64,000 nt of DNA from Pictodentalium vernedei (lineage: Eukaryota; Mollusca; Scaphopoda; Dentaliida; Dentaliidae): positions 153,830,285 to 153,894,284 of the forward strand of contig CM062293.1 of NCBI GenBank assembly GCA_031216915.1. Reading direction: 5' to 3'. This document shows positions 12,200 through 24,774 of the stretch, in pieces (position 1 is the first letter of the stretch; every line of letters starts with the position of its first letter). The notes under the pieces were generated by a model. The model had not been told where the DNA came from, searched no databases, and was given only the letters and a program-made list of their open reading frames with translations. The translations under genes were made by a program, and so were the position numbers.

Positions 12200-13365
12200 T
12201 GAATGATTTTAGCGATAGTTGGGTGTCTGACAAGCACACATCCCACGCACTGAGCTGTAGAAGACATGGGCGGTCAGTCAGAGAATTTACCACATTCATT
12301 CCAAGACCTCAATACCTTGTAAATCCTCCTCTGTTCGCGAGACAACCGTGGATCCGACGTTGCACACTCCTCACCAAATGTCCAATATCAGCTTGACTGA
12401 TGTTATTCTATCTTCCTGCAGTGCAGCGGCCAGTTTCTGGACATTGGTAGGGGAGTTGGCGTTGTCGTAGGCCCTTGCCAAGCATATTCCAGACGTGCTC
12501 GATTGGTGAAAAGTCTGGACTTAGTGATAGTTGAGGCAGTGTAGTGATGTTTTGCTCTTGGAGGAACTATGTAGCGACAGGGGCCATGTGTGCTCTTGCC
12601 TTATCATCTTGGAAAATGAATCGACGCCCGTGACGTTGCGCAAATGGCACCAAACGAGCTGCTAACATGTTGTCATGATAGTACTGCCCTGTGATATACC
12701 CTTGGATGACATGTAATGTTGTTCTGCTTGTCACGGTTATGCCTCCCACCCACACCATAACCGGTCCACCACTAAAACGATCGTGCTGCCTAACGGTTTA
12801 CGTTATGATATCGTTCGTTCCGCCGCCACCACATTCTGTTTCTCCTGTCGAGAGCGAACCTCGATTCATCGGAAAACATAACGTTGCTCCACCGACGATT
12901 GTCCCAGCGCTGTCGTGCTCCAAACCAATTACGCCTTGCTGCGATGTGACGTTCAGTCAAACGTGGAGGTCATCGAGCGTACAAATTCCAGCTGAGCAGG
13001 CTATTTCGGATAGTCTGACCACTGACTCGCTCTGTGCAACTGCTGTCCAATTTCTGAGGCACTTTTATGGCGGTTACGTAATGCTGTGGTTCGGACGAAA
13101 CGATCCTGGTTAGCAGCTGTCGCCCTCAGACGACCTCACCGACGTATGCCATCAACATTGCCTGTCTGGCGGTGGCTTTTACCACAACCTGCTAATCACC
13201 GACTGAGAAACGTTGAAAATTTGAGCCACTGCAGTCTTCTGTTGCCAGCTTCCAACATGCCAACGGCACGTAAACGTTCGTCACGTGTCAGTCTTGGCAT
13301 ACCTCAAAAGTTGCGTTTCGACCAGAAACTATTGATGAACGAGTATTGATGAACGAGTACAAATG
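12200..13365 (-). pseudogene. Tc1/mariner-type transposase relic
   Basis: Minus-strand translation gives pieces of a Tc1-family DD34E transposase in the right order. A helix-turn-helix region is weakly readable near 13300-13000, then NVMFSDESRFALDRR (first catalytic Asp) near 12870. FIFQDDKARAHMAP (second Asp) is near 12600, followed by a degraded RLEYAW at the usual catalytic Glu site near 12500. The end is EECATSDPRLSREQRR near 12330. Several frameshifts and stops separate the pieces, so it cannot encode transposase. The total, about 1.15 kb, fits a single-gene Tc1 element; I could not identify terminal inverted repeats by eye. Confidence 0.85.
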
Positions 13366-13549
13366 GAAATTTCAAAACGTGCCCCACAGACATTAATGCG
13401 GCGCTCGTACGAAAAAAGTTTTCGTGGGCCGGTGACATTCATGATCCACACTAAACTTGGTAACATGTTTTATTCACGCGTATCCAATATATTTTTCCGA
13501 AAATATCAACATCAGTTTGGAAATCCCCTACTTTTTTTAATAGTATAAT

Positions 13550-14030
13550 AAGAATTATTTTTCGACCTTCCGTTGTTTGGCGGGGATCTCTAACGAGGAA
13601 TCTAACATTAGCCCAGTCCCCGGCCGGGCTATTCCTCCCCCACTCTCCATCCTAATCTCACAGAATTCAGCTAAAACATGTTTGATAATTCCTCATATCA
13701 GCACTTTCTCGATCTCCCGAATTATAAAATTGATCCTTTCATATACGTCATTCCCCATCCACTTATTCTTCGGGTTTTCATCCCATTTTCCATTAGTATT
13801 CTAAGGAGTCTTGTTCTACTAGACAAGTATGTGGGGCATTCTAAAATGAAATGTTCCAGGGTCTCTGATCCTCCTAAATTACTCATTTGGCAACCTTTTT
13901 CCTCGCATTTTCCGATTCTCCTCCTCAACTCCAGTGACCATAATCTAACTTTGAACAACAAAGACCTGCCCCTACTTGCAGTCCACCCCACTCCCACCCC
14001 TATAAGATCCATTCACTCATCAAAAGCTGG
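13550..14030 (-). pseudogene. LINE 3' end fragment, family L3
   Basis: The minus strand reads LLFKVRLWSLELRRRIG, then GSETLEHFILECPTYLSSR, the Cys/His C-terminal segment common in LINE ORF2 proteins. It ends on the left in AATAATTCTTATTATAC near 13545-13560, resembling the tail of the copy at 10640. RT is absent, so this is a 5'-truncated copy. The clade cannot be fixed from this piece alone. Confidence 0.65.
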
Positions 14031-15538
14031 GGTATCTTAATTCCAGCTCGCCAGTTTCTATTGCAATCCTTGAGCACCCTTCCTGTGATAAGGCTACCCC
14101 CGCTTCAGTCCCCCTTCTATATCTTCATTCTCTATAGAATAAATCTCCATGAGCTCCCTCACTTTCCTTATCCATCCTGTCTTATGCCGTTCATGTGAAG
14201 CATGGTCTTAATTTGCAACCGGGGACATGCACCCGCCTTATGAACTGTGATTCGTACCGCATTTATCAAAAACTATTAGTCAGAAAGTATCGACTCATTC
14301 AGTGTTCTATTGGTTGACGTAACACGAGCCAGGTGTCGTATTATATTGCTCAAACGTAATATTTTGATCACGGTCTTTCCTGTGAGACGACGGCTAGTGT
14401 AAACCACCAATCATCTCTGTACAACTGGACTGTTGGAACAAAGCGGAAAACGTCGTTACTTAATCTGATCCAGCCTTTCAGTGAAGTCTCAAGTCAAATC
14501 AAAGCGGAAACTACCTCCATCGACGGTGTTTAATAACGTGAACGCTGTTACGCTGTTACTCTAAATCAATTTGTTTAGAGTCACAGCGTTACTGTCACTG
14601 TCGTGCAATGTGCACATCTTCAACACATTCGGGGTATTTTGCAGACAACAAAAAATTATTCCATCAAAAGCAATCGGTGATTTCGAAAAGTCGGAAAATT
14701 GAAAACTTGAGAGAAAAGAGGTTTTTTGATCGTTGACTTTTTCATAGGAATACCACCCACCTCATCTATTCGCCCCCCCCCCCCCTCACCCCCAACATAT
14801 ATTCACATACATCTCCCTAAGATAGTGACAGATTGAATACTTTTGTATTTGTGATCATTGGGCGTTCCATCAATCAAGTTGTACAGAGATCAGTTACGGA
14901 AAAGCACCCGACAACGCTCATAATTTCCATTTTCGAACATTGCTTAATGTGGAATCTTTTGAGTAACTTTTTGTCGCAGTTACCAATATTTCAAAGGAGA
15001 ATTTCTTAGAGCAGACATCCTAGTTTTCAATCAGTTTCAATCTCTTCCAGTTGTCTGTATTCATAACTTAGTTTAAATTAATTTAGTCTTTGTAAAAGTT
15101 TCAGATGTCACGCCGTGAAATACTGGATATTGTCACACTCACAGGAAAGTGACTCCATACACACTGTACCACTATATCAGTTAGTATCTTGTTGCAGTAA
15201 GTGATATGTTTGGGGCTTTGTGGTACGTGTAGTCTGAATTACCACTGAAAACTAAGTGAAATGGCCACTCAGATAATAACTCGTCTTCTCTGACAAGATT
15301 CAAGGAGCAAAGGGAACGTTTTAGCGAGTGAAGCTCAAGGTAAATCTCGAAGATCCATTGTAAGAAATATTGCTCGCACTGTTTATTACATTTCTCCGTG
15401 AGACCCCTCGAAGTAGATCTGTTTCTCAAGCCATTTTTTTGTAAAATCGCATGTGGGCGGATGTTTTTTTATTTTATTTTTTAGTTTTGTAATTATTTTT
15501 TCGCCATAAAAAATTCATGTTCTTGGTTTGTTTTATGT
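14031..15538. other. Gene-free stretch with one hairpin
   Basis: No gene recognised. It contains an imperfect hairpin at 14538-14597 (gttactctaaatcaatttgtttagagtcac at the apex region) and a C-run at about 14767-14781. Confidence 0.4.
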
Positions 15539-15542
15539 TTAA

Positions 15543-15774
15543 CCCTTTACCTAACATGAAAAGCAGACGACACTTGCAAAAATAATTCTTGAATAACTAA
15601 TTTTTTTCAGTTTTTGTCTCAAAAACATAGGTTATGACCCCTCATTGGAACGAGCTCGACGAGCTCGTTCCAATGAGGGGTCATAACCTATGTTTTTGAG
15701 ACAAAAAATGAAAATTAATTGGCGATTTTTGAGAATAGCGCTGGCCGGTTTTGGCCGTTACGTTGGGTAAAGGG
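15543..15774 (+). mobile_element. TTAA-flanked palindromic MITE, subfamily A
   Basis: Flanked by TTAA at 15539-15542 and 15775-15778. The ends are CCCTTTACCTAAC and GTTGGGTAAAGGG. A central palindrome of about 45 bp per arm runs from tttttgtctcaaaaacatag to its complement, with the apex GAGCTC-GAC-GAGCTC. The sequences outside the palindrome differ: cagacgacacttgc on one side, gctggccggttttggcc on the other. The TTAA target and CCCT-type end match what is known of piggyBac-type elements, so I infer a non-autonomous piggyBac-like MITE. It has no coding capacity. Confidence 0.85.
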
Positions 15775-15817
15775 TTAAGATCTCATAATCCACAGAATAG
15801 CTTGGGTGGTGGTGTTT

Positions 15818-15894
15818 TTTTGTCCCCTGGGTGCAACAAGACTTTGCAATGCTAATGCATTGTAAAGCAAGCCTTGTTGCCCCAAAGGGACAAA
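15818..15894. repeat. Foldback hairpin
   Basis: tttgtcccctgggtgcaaca on the left pairs with tgttgccccaaagggacaaa on the right, with gcaatgctaatgcattg at the apex. It lies 44 bp from the TTAA element at 15543-15774 but is unrelated in sequence. Confidence 0.75.
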
Positions 15895-17255
15895 TGTATT
15901 AATTTTATTAACTCGAGTAAAATATCAGACATAAACTATTCAATTTTTATTTTCTTCAAGTTTGCATTTGTTATAAAAAGGCTGCAAACGGCAGCAAAAA
16001 GAATCATTCGGGTGGGGGCGGATTTTTGACTTTTTTAGACCTAATGAGAGTTAATGTCTGTGTAGTGCTCTACTCCTAGGGTGCTTAAAAAACAGCTTAT
16101 ACTCAGGAATTGTTTATCATGCCCCTGGCCCGTGGGTTGTGGTCCAGGACCAAGTTAGATGTTCAATTGTCTGTTTAACAGGCTCTTTTAAAGAATTTAC
16201 AAGGCCAGCTAAATTACAAATATTTTGCGAATGTTGTTCACGCTCTTCGCTAGTTTTGTAAGTGCTAATATATCTACATTGGACAAATTTGCCTTTACTG
16301 AAGTTATGAACATAATTTGGCGGACTGAGAAGATGAATGTTTACTAAGCCGTCGAACAAATATAATAAAATAAGGCAAGACGGCAGCCGCATTCAGTTTC
16401 TACGTCTATTTTTTTCTAGTCACCCACCAGTAATAAATACGAAGAATGGTAGGGCAGTGAACTAGGTTCAAATTCAGAGCAACAGACACTTCAAACTAGA
16501 GCATTGGGAACTAAAGATTCGGCAAAGGTTTTAGCAGCATGCAGTTTTTTTCCGGGAGAGAGAATTAAAAGTGCCACAACTCATCTATGTCAAACATCTC
16601 TGTTATTTGTGTGGTTGGGAAGTGTTTATACTGTCGCTCACTTGCCCCACCCTCTCCCCCCCCCCCCCGACCAGTTTCGAGCCTCGTTAAAGGATGAAGA
16701 ACATTAGTGGAACTATTTGATAATTAAAAAAAAATAAATCTGGACCTTGTATATGACTTCAAAGTCACCTTTGTTAGTGTATGCTGCCATATAGGGAACT
16801 GAATAGAAGGCACGTTGAGATCATGTTTAATTTTTATTATTTGAAGTAAAAGACTGAAACAACTGAAAATACAATTCTGATATCTTAAAAATAATATTGG
16901 AAACTCGGACTGACTTGTCATAAATTATTAGAAAATGATTCGGGTTGAATTTTTGGGATGTATTTTCATAAACGATGAAAAGAAACTGCCCTTGAAAAAC
17001 AACACTTGAAAAGACATTTCTTAAAAATAAAGCGGCCTCTTTGACAACGGAATATGACCTGAATAAACCAGTTAACCTAAAATTCCACACTCTTGCCCCT
17101 TCTTCTGTGAAACAGTTCTGTGGGATAGAAATCTTTCTGGAATGAGTGTAAAACACTTTATAATGACTTGGAATGTTAAATTCGAGGGAGAATGAGAGAA
17201 TATGAAGTCGGTCGGAAAGAGGAAAGCTTTCGACACCAATGAACGTTGTAATCGA
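15895..17255. other. Gene-free stretch
   Basis: No gene recognised. A 91-codon minus-strand frame at 16117-16392 resembles nothing I know. A C-run lies at about 16659-16668. Confidence 0.4.
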
Positions 17256-17259
17256 TTAA

Positions 17260-17455
17260 CCCTCAGCACAATCTAAATATAACAATTTTCAGAAGCACGT
17301 TTTTTTCCATAAGGAAAACAGGAATTTAATCAATTTAATCTTGTTTGACAACGCTCATTGAGCTCGGTCAAACCAGATTGAACTGGTTAAATTCCCAGTT
17401 GCATTATGGGAATAATGTTCGGATTGAAATTTCGGTATTTTGACATCAGTGTTAG
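17260..17455. mobile_element. TTAA-type palindromic MITE, subfamily G (decayed)
   Basis: Left flank TTAA at 17256-17259, then CCCTCAGCACAATCTAAAT. The centre taatcttgtttgacaacgct / caaaccagattgaactgg and the right part cccagttgcattatgggaat match the better copy at 39820-40023. The right TTAA is lost (gagggtgtgcc). It is clearly older than the other copies. Confidence 0.65.
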
Positions 17456-17562
17456 AGGGTGTGCCGTCCCTTATCGTCTGGGTAATTACCCTTAACTAGA
17501 TTAACCGTGCAGTTTTTGTGTGTGGAAACCTTTTTTTATTTTTATCAAACTATTGAAACCGG

Positions 17563-17617
17563 GTGGGGGGGGGGGGGGGGGGGGGGGTAGGTGTGCGGGG
17601 GGGGGGGGGGGGGGGGC
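17563..17617. repeat. Double G-tract, quadruplex candidate
   Basis: Two runs of about 17-24 G are separated by a short taggtgtgc spacer. Runs of this kind recur in the window as C- or G-tracts near 4429, 4967, 7803, 8551, 14767, 20166, 29448 and 51567. Lengths may be unreliable because such tracts are hard to sequence. Confidence 0.8.
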
Positions 17618-17792
17618 AACCAGTGAGGTGGATGGATGCCGAGTATACAAATCCGAAGATAATCATTATCACAGTGGTTTTGCTGAAGCCCCTGAACCCT
17701 TAAATTTGCTTGTAATTTTCGAAACCTTTCCCCTCTAATTTCCATAACTGCTACATTAATTCCAAACAAGCTGTAAGGGTTCATATTCTTAA

Positions 17793-18036
17793 CCCTTTAC
17801 CTAACGTAACGGCCAAAACCGGCCAGCGCTATTCTCAAAAATCGCCAATTAATTTTCATTATTTTTTTCATTTTTGTCTCAAAAACATCGGTTATGACCC
17901 CTCGTTGGAACGATCTCGACGAGCTCGTTCCAACGAGGGGTCATAACCTATGTTTTTGAGACAAAAAATGAAAAAAAAATAGTTATTCAAGAATTATTTT
18001 TGCAAGTGTCGTCTGCTTTTCATGTTAGGTAAAGGG
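17793..18036 (-). mobile_element. TTAA-flanked palindromic MITE, subfamily A
   Basis: TTAA at 17789-17792 and 18037-18040. The ends are CCCTTTACCTAAC and GTTAGGTAAAGGG. Orientation is opposite to the copy at 15543: the ggccggttttggcc side is at the left. The palindrome centre is GATCTC-GAC-GAGCTC, with one arm mutated. Confidence 0.85.
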
Positions 18037-18040
18037 TTAA

Positions 18041-19773
18041 CCTAGTTTGGTGACGGCTGGTTTGGTACTCATCTATTTTCAACTGCGACTGTGCACGATT
18101 TGTCTGCTTGGTATATGACACTTGTGAGCCACGATCTTATTTATACCTAAACGTTTGTGATCATGGTTTGATAAAGTGATCTTGACTGTTAGTCTCCAAG
18201 TATTTATGGCCAAGAAAGGCATCATTCTCACCGCCGCTTGTTAATTTGCTACAACGAACTGATCTTGTGGTGCTGGGTTTCTAAAAGACAGTTAACAACC
18301 GTGTTATATTCTTCTGTTTTGATTATTCGGGATTCTCCGCGACCACTCTCTTCTATCCCACCGCCTATCCTATTTATATCCTTTTCATTTCAGATTTTAG
18401 ATATATGTGTGCAGTGCAGCCGCTCACCCTTTTAAGTTGGATTACTATTATTGTTTTGTTTTTTTGTTTTTTTTTGTCTTCTTGTTTGTACTGAACAGCG
18501 TTTGACCAGTGAATAGCCTTTGCCTAGCCTTACCTCCATTTTATCTTTCTTTTACCGGAAAGAGTGTTTGGTTTAGGGTAAGAGTTACACTGTAAACACT
18601 ACATGGCCACTACGATCCTTTCCCCTGACCCTCCAAAACCCCCTCCCCCATTTTTTTTAGTATCTATGGTATATGTCCTTTCATCTTTCAATTACTTTCG
18701 TATTTATAATTACGATGAAAGAAGACCTTCAAACCCACTTCCCCCAAGTTGTGTGATCCGGCTGTACACTGGATAAACTCCTTCTTTCTCCGAAGCATGT
18801 ACGTCAACACATAGCCCATTACTCTGAACGTGCGTAAGAAATGGAACTCCTGGAAGCAACAATTAACGGGGGTTCTTAAAGGAGGGTGATCGGCGAGGTT
18901 AACAGTTCTTCATTAAAATATATTGATATGGCAAAATACACAACAGAAGTATCCGCCATAATTGCCCAGCCAGTCAGATATCTCATACAGATGTGATCAT
19001 TTTCCCCATCGCCGCGATCCAGTGTATACTTATATATATACCAATATACATATTGGTTTGGGTGGGGTGGTGATGTTGAGCCGTATAGGTATGTGCAAGC
19101 TAGCATGTGCGTGGTGAGTTGCACCATCATCCTCTTACTGTGCCAAATTGTCCTGGGGCGGTCACTTGCTGAAGTCTACAATTGGTCTAACACTCTTGTA
19201 ACAGAGTGGAGCAGGCATTTGGGGTGGTTCTGCTTCTCGGACTCATGCAACATATTATTTGTACATGACTCAGCACAGCTCGCTTTTACATGGTGAAATG
19301 ATGCTTTCTTGACTCTCCGACCTAACTTAAATTTAACATGGCGCATTTTATGCCAGGCTGTTTTGTAAATATATTCTTTTTAATTGAAGTTTTGATACCA
19401 CAGTCCGAAGAAAGAGAGTTAATTAGGTACGAAACCACTTGACAATATACGCCAAAACTAAACCTTATTTGGTCCAGGAATGTAAGCTCTACCACGTACT
19501 CGCTCGCTGCTCAAACCACTTTAAAAGCTTATCTCTGTATGTGTAGCCATGGGGATTGATCTTGAGCAAAACCGTATAGCAGTTGGCGGGTATATTGTTA
19601 GACTTGGTTTACTGAGTGGTTGGTATATCATATATATTGTTAGAATAAGCAGGTATACATCATTAAGACCAGATGCTATCGTTCCTAGGCACCCCGCTAT
19701 TGTACTCCTGGTACATTTCGCGCTTGTTGTTTGTGGCGATATTTAGTCGATTTCTGTTCCATTTGGTAACAAT
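18041..19773. other. Gene-free stretch
   Basis: No gene, RNA or clear repeat recognised. The open frames present are short and unremarkable. Confidence 0.4.
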
Positions 19774-22700
19774 TTGGATTCACTCTTATTTATGCATTAT
19801 AATATAAACAGTATTAGACATAAATTAGATAAACTTCACGATGATATGGACGACTTCGATATCCTTTGTTTTACGGAAACACATATTGAGGATGACTTTG
19901 ATTCTAACAATATACTTATTCCAGGATTCACAAGTCCTTCGCGTCGAAATCGTGATCAGTACGGTGGTGGTATAGCAGTTTATTTCTCAAATCAAATTTT
20001 GTTTTGTAAGAAAAGAAACTTTGGAGTTTCAAGATGATATCTTATGGTTGGAAGTTGGAATTTAGAAAAATTTCTCCTTTGTATAATGTACGGGTCTGAA
20101 AGACTCTGTGTCTCTGATTATTGGGCACAACTTGGGGATTCTGTGGAGTTAGATTTATCGTAACCCCCACCCCCCCCCCCCCCTCTCCCCTTATAATACA
20201 CGATTCTAGCGGAATCGTGTATCACGTGCATAAGAATTGTTGTCCGCACAAATGATAAATCCTGGTTCGACAGAGTAAATTAGGAGTGAAATTCGAAGGA
20301 GAGATCATTTTCGCAAAGAAGCTTTATTTTCAAATTTGGCAAAAAATAATTCACCGAGAAACAAAGTGAATAATATGAAAAAAATATGCTAAACAGAAAT
20401 TTTTCGATAAAATAGACGAATCTCTGTCCGTTTATCGAGAAATGAAACAATTCTGGCATACAGTAAAACAGTTTATGAATAATTTTACCTCAGAATCGTT
20501 GATCCCGCTCCTTAAGCGAACAACTTCGTCAGGTTAGGATGAAATTACTGTGGATGACTATCAGAAAGCTGACCTCTTGAACAGAATGTTCATTAATAAC
20601 AGTCGTGTCGATTCATCAGGTCACCATATTCCAGTATTTAAGAGGAAATGCTCCTCAGAACTGTACGGAATTAGTGTCACAGGATATGATATTGAAGAAA
20701 TAATAAGTAGTCTCCAAACAAAAAAGGCTTGCGGTCACGATTGTATTAGTCACAAGTTACTGAAGATAACGCGGCTTTCTATATGCACCCATTGGGTATG
20801 CTGTTCAAAAAATCCTTGGAAACTTCTACTTTCCCAAACGAATGGAAACTATCTGATGTCATACCACTGTTTAAGAAGGGCAGTAAATCAGATGCCAATA
20901 ATTACAGACCAGTCTCTTTGTAAAGTGCTCTCGGTAAATTATTTGAGAGAAAATGATTATGCATATTTTGTTGAAAATGATCTCTTTTATAAATTTCAGG
21001 CAGGCTTCCTCCCAAAGAATAGTACCGTCTATCAGTTACTTGAGCTCTACCACACTTTATGTAGTTCGGAAGATAATCGGTTGTTCAGTTGTGGTGTATT
21101 TTGTGACATATCCAAAGCGTTCGATAGTTTGGCATTCGGGTCTGATCTTTACATTGAAACAATATGGATTTTCTGGTAGTCTGCTTAAATGGTTTAGAAG
21201 TTATCTGACAGATCTGAAACAAAGAGTTCGAATAAATTCTAGCTTCTCCCAGTGTCGTGACGTGCCAAGTGGTGTCCCACTGGGTTCCGTCCTTTGTCCA
21301 TTCTTGTTTTTGGGTCTACATCAATGATACTGCGGAAGATCTGGAGTGTTTCTGCAGATTGTTTGCTGACTACACCTGCTCAATTCAAAGTGAACGGTTC
21401 ACAAGTATTAGCCTTGAAAGTGATTGCTGATATCGAAAGAGTTATACAGTGGTCCAAGATATGGTTTGTTAATTTTAACCCTGATAAGATAAGGGTAATC
21501 CTCTTTAGCCTGTGCGACGGTATTATCTATCCAGCTGTCACTTTTTGTGGCATATCTCTCGACTTTGCAGAAGATTACCGACATCTGGGGATCGTTATGC
21601 AGTCAAACCTTGGTTGGGACAAACATATTTCTAATATCTGCAAACAAGCCTATTCACGACTATCACAGCTGAGAAAACTAAAGTTTGCACTGAATCGCAA
21701 AACTCTGCTGCAAATGTATCTATCCTTTATTTTTCCCATTCTCGAATATGGTAGTGAAGTGTGGTCTGGGGCTCCCCAGTTCCTACTTAAGAGATTGGAC
21801 GACGTTCATCATGACGCCGCTCGCATAGTAACCGGTAAAACTAGATCTGTACCTCACGAGCGGCTTCTTCTTGAACTTGGATAGCAGTTTCTCGAGGAGA
21901 GAAGATTTGTTAAATCCATGAGTACGTGTTGCAACATTGTGCATGGAAATTCACCGCGATTTCTTCAAAATATACAACCACCCGCCTTTCGTGACGTGAC
22001 TCTGAAAAATTTAAGAGAATTTGGCAACTTTGTACAGTTTAACATGCGAAATGAGTTATTTAAACGGTCATTTTTCCAGCCTGTATTGCTGTCTGGAATA
22101 ATTATTCAGATTTTGTTAGAAACAGTCCATCAGTCTATTCGTTCCGATGTCTGATTTCACGAAAACCAGTCAAACCACCCCCATATTTCAATTTTGGAAA
22201 AAGAAACGTCGACGTCGTGCACTGTAAGCTCAGAAATAGATGTAGTGATCTCAACTCTGACAAATATGAGAACTATATAATTGATTCTCCTCGTTGTTCG
22301 TGCGGGGGTGGTTCAGAAGGTGATAACCATTTTTTCTTCTCCTGTCCATACTATGACAATATAAGAATCATGTTTCAGATCTTGACAAAATTTAATATCA
22401 CAAGGGTACAGCAGATTTTATATGGTATAGGTAGCCTCACAAAAAGAAACAACGCGATTATTTTTTTCTGCTGTGCAGCGCTATGTTTCAGATTGGAGGA
22501 GATCTAACCAGGCCTGATAGCTAAGCTACACATACGATGTAGCTCTTCATCGCTAGGAAGAGAGTGAGACTTCGACTAGGTCACTACTCCACTCACTTCG
22601 TGGTTGGAACAAGAGCCGTAGTTTTTTCTCTCTTTCTTGTTTTGTGCTTCCTTTGTAAGTGTGTTCTCCCCATTTTCATTTTCCCCCATTTATTCGTGTT

Positions 22701-22860
22701 TGTTCAGTAATTAATTGTATTGCAGTTGTTTTGCTGTCATGTAAACTTACATGAAAATTTATGTATGGGAGAGGAGTGTTTCTAAGTGGTAAACAATTGT
22801 ACTCCAATCCGTTTTGCGATTTTGTTTGCAAATAAAATATGTTTAAAATTAAACTAACTT
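19774..22860 (+). pseudogene. CR1/jockey-group LINE relic, 5'-truncated and rearranged
   Basis: The endonuclease N-terminus is readable at 19774-20037 (FMHYNINSIRHKLDKL, DILCFTETHIEDD, DQYGGGIAVYFSN). The rest of the endonuclease is largely missing and a C-run sits at 20166-20184. RT motifs follow at 20690-21900: KKACGHDCISHKLL, then NNYRPVSL in another frame, FCDISKAFDS, SGSLLKWFRSYLTD and VPSGVPLGSVLCP. The palm box reads RLFADYTCS, so one catalytic Asp is lost. The C-terminal zinc-knuckle-like CSCGGGSEGDNHFFFSCPYY lies near 22290-22350. The 3' UTR ends in an AAATAAAATATG stretch near 22828-22845. The layout matches the intact LINE at 29812-33400, but the copy is much older, with several frameshifts and in-frame stops. 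Confidence 0.85.
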
Positions 22861-24509
22861 TTGTAATTGGCTTGTACTATCTCATGCGGGGTATCATAGG
22901 AATTAATGTTAGGATAAGTGAGAGAAAATTATTTTATATTTTAGGAGACTTCCCAAAAGAATGTTAGAGCTGTTGGTATTACTGACGGAAAATGGGACAA
23001 ACAGTCTGTATTTTTGGATTTCGTTCTCTCTATCAATGTTAACATTTGTATCATGTCCCACAGCTGAACTACCATGTCACGGTGTAACAAAAATATTGTG
23101 AATAAAATGCTCTCAATTGAATAAATGTTATAGAGAGTTAAGAGTGTTTTCAATGCATCACCTTATTCGTATTTTATTGAATTCTCAAGTCGTGGCTGTG
23201 AGAAAGTTAATAGTGTCTGAAAAACGTCTGTGTTAAAGAGTATTATTCCTACCCGCCAGGGCGTACTTTTTAACAGTAAAATGTTTACACTTAATAGCAA
23301 AGTATTTCTGTTCCTGGTTGAAAAATCTATCTGCTGGAGGCAAAGAGATAAAGATAATTACGGTAGGCCAGTGATTCAAATATTCAAGTGAAAGGATTAA
23401 TTTTATTCCTAGAAACGCCATTGAAAACATATGTTGTCAGTTTCAATTTCTCCACCTTTTAAGCATATCTAAATCCGGTTTTAGTGAGCCATAATCAGAT
23501 GTCGAAAGTTTACTTTTAGGCCCTCTAAGCTGCGAAATTCGATTCGAAATCGTCCCTGTGATTTGATCGATTCGAGTAGCTCTGATTTGTAAAGTTTCGA
23601 TGTTCTCAAAAGTATCTCTTCCTGATTTCTTGTTGCCTGTACATGAGACCTGATGATAGAAGAAGAATTCATGGAGGTTCCGCTTCCGAAATTACTTTGA
23701 ATCCGTTTCTGGAGTATTTTGTTTTACGGATTTGTCCAAACAGACAAGCTTCCGTCGAATGCAATACTTGAGTGAAGACTGACATTACGTCGCCTGGGTG
23801 CTACAATGTCATACGTCTATAGGGGACATAGGACATTCTAGCACTCAGGCGACGAATTTAGTTGATATATCCCGCGGCTGTGAGAAGGTGTAATATCCTT
23901 GATTTGAAAGCTTTTGTTTGGTTCTATTCGAGATTCAATTCGATCCGACCTTGAGCTCACAGAGCTGTATTGTATTTTATGTTTGAATGCAAGTTTGAAA
24001 AAGTAGGCAATGTGATAATACGTGAAGATTGGGGTTGGGGGTTAAATTCTTTTGAGTTTTTTTATATTTTTTCCTCCCTCGCTCCTTTTCTGTAGTTTGA
24101 TCGTACGCGAGAAAAGGGTCCTGGACAACTGCGCCATCGGAAGTAATAGCGTAATTTACACATCGAAAAAAGTGCACATCGTTATAAATAAAATCTTTAA
24201 TCGATGGTTTAGCGACCAAAACATAGCAAGGAGGCCCCACCTGGATAATTTCAAAAGGTTCTGCAAAAGAGTGTTCGAAACACATATATGGGGTAACTAA
24301 CATGAATTTCGTGACCGCGTTAGTGAAAATGTTTACTGTCGTCAGAGATTTGTGTCTCTCGAGAGATATCCTGAACTACAAAGACAATTTGCACCCGTTA
24401 CAAAGAAGTTTTCTTCTTCTTCAACTAACAATTTAGCTTCTTGACAGAATTCGAGCTGTTCTGGGGGAGCGCTAAATTATTCTTGATCGTCAAAATTTGT
24501 TCACAGGCC
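22861..24509. other. Gene-free stretch downstream of the host gene
   Basis: Apart from the hairpin at 23788-23854 I see nothing I can name. Both strands carry only short frames. Confidence 0.4.
23788..23854. repeat. Palindromic foldback, family H, copy 2
   Basis: cgtcgcctgggtgctacaat on the left pairs with attctagcactcaggcgacg on the right. The right arm is nearly identical to that of the copy at 11065-11130, while the left arm has drifted. Confidence 0.85.
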
Positions 24510-24575
24510 TTTGCCCTGTTACAATCCATGGGAGAGTGCCTGCAGGCATTCTCCGATAAATGGTAACAGGGCAAA
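24510..24575. repeat. Foldback hairpin
   Basis: tttgccctgttacaatccat on the left and taaatggtaacagggcaaa on the right, with an inner gagagtgcctgcaggcattctc palindrome. The inner gagagtgcc...ggca(c/t)tctc design recurs in the array at 33950-35395 and near 60550. Confidence 0.75.
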
Positions 24576-24640
24576 TCCATGCAGACTAAATAATGTCGCT
24601 TCAAAGATAATATGAAGCATGTCCATTGAATACGAAGCAT

Positions 24641-24646
24641 TTTATT
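24641..24646 (-). terminator. Candidate poly(A) signal of the SLCO gene
   Basis: Minus-strand AATAAA, about 130 bases past the stop codon at 24775. It is the nearest canonical hexamer I see; cleavage here would give a short 3' UTR. Confidence 0.45.
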
Positions 24647-24774
24647 TGAAGGTCACAGTGGTCCGAATTAAAGCACAAATATGGACTTCCAGCACTCCAC
24701 CAGTTAAGACAAAAATGTTTTTAGAAATGTGATGTCGTTAATAAGAAAGGTGCTATGCTCTTCGTGGCTGTCAG

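Noticed and set aside
16117-16392. 91-codon minus-strand frame
   Set aside because: No resemblance to any family and no neighbouring coding pieces.
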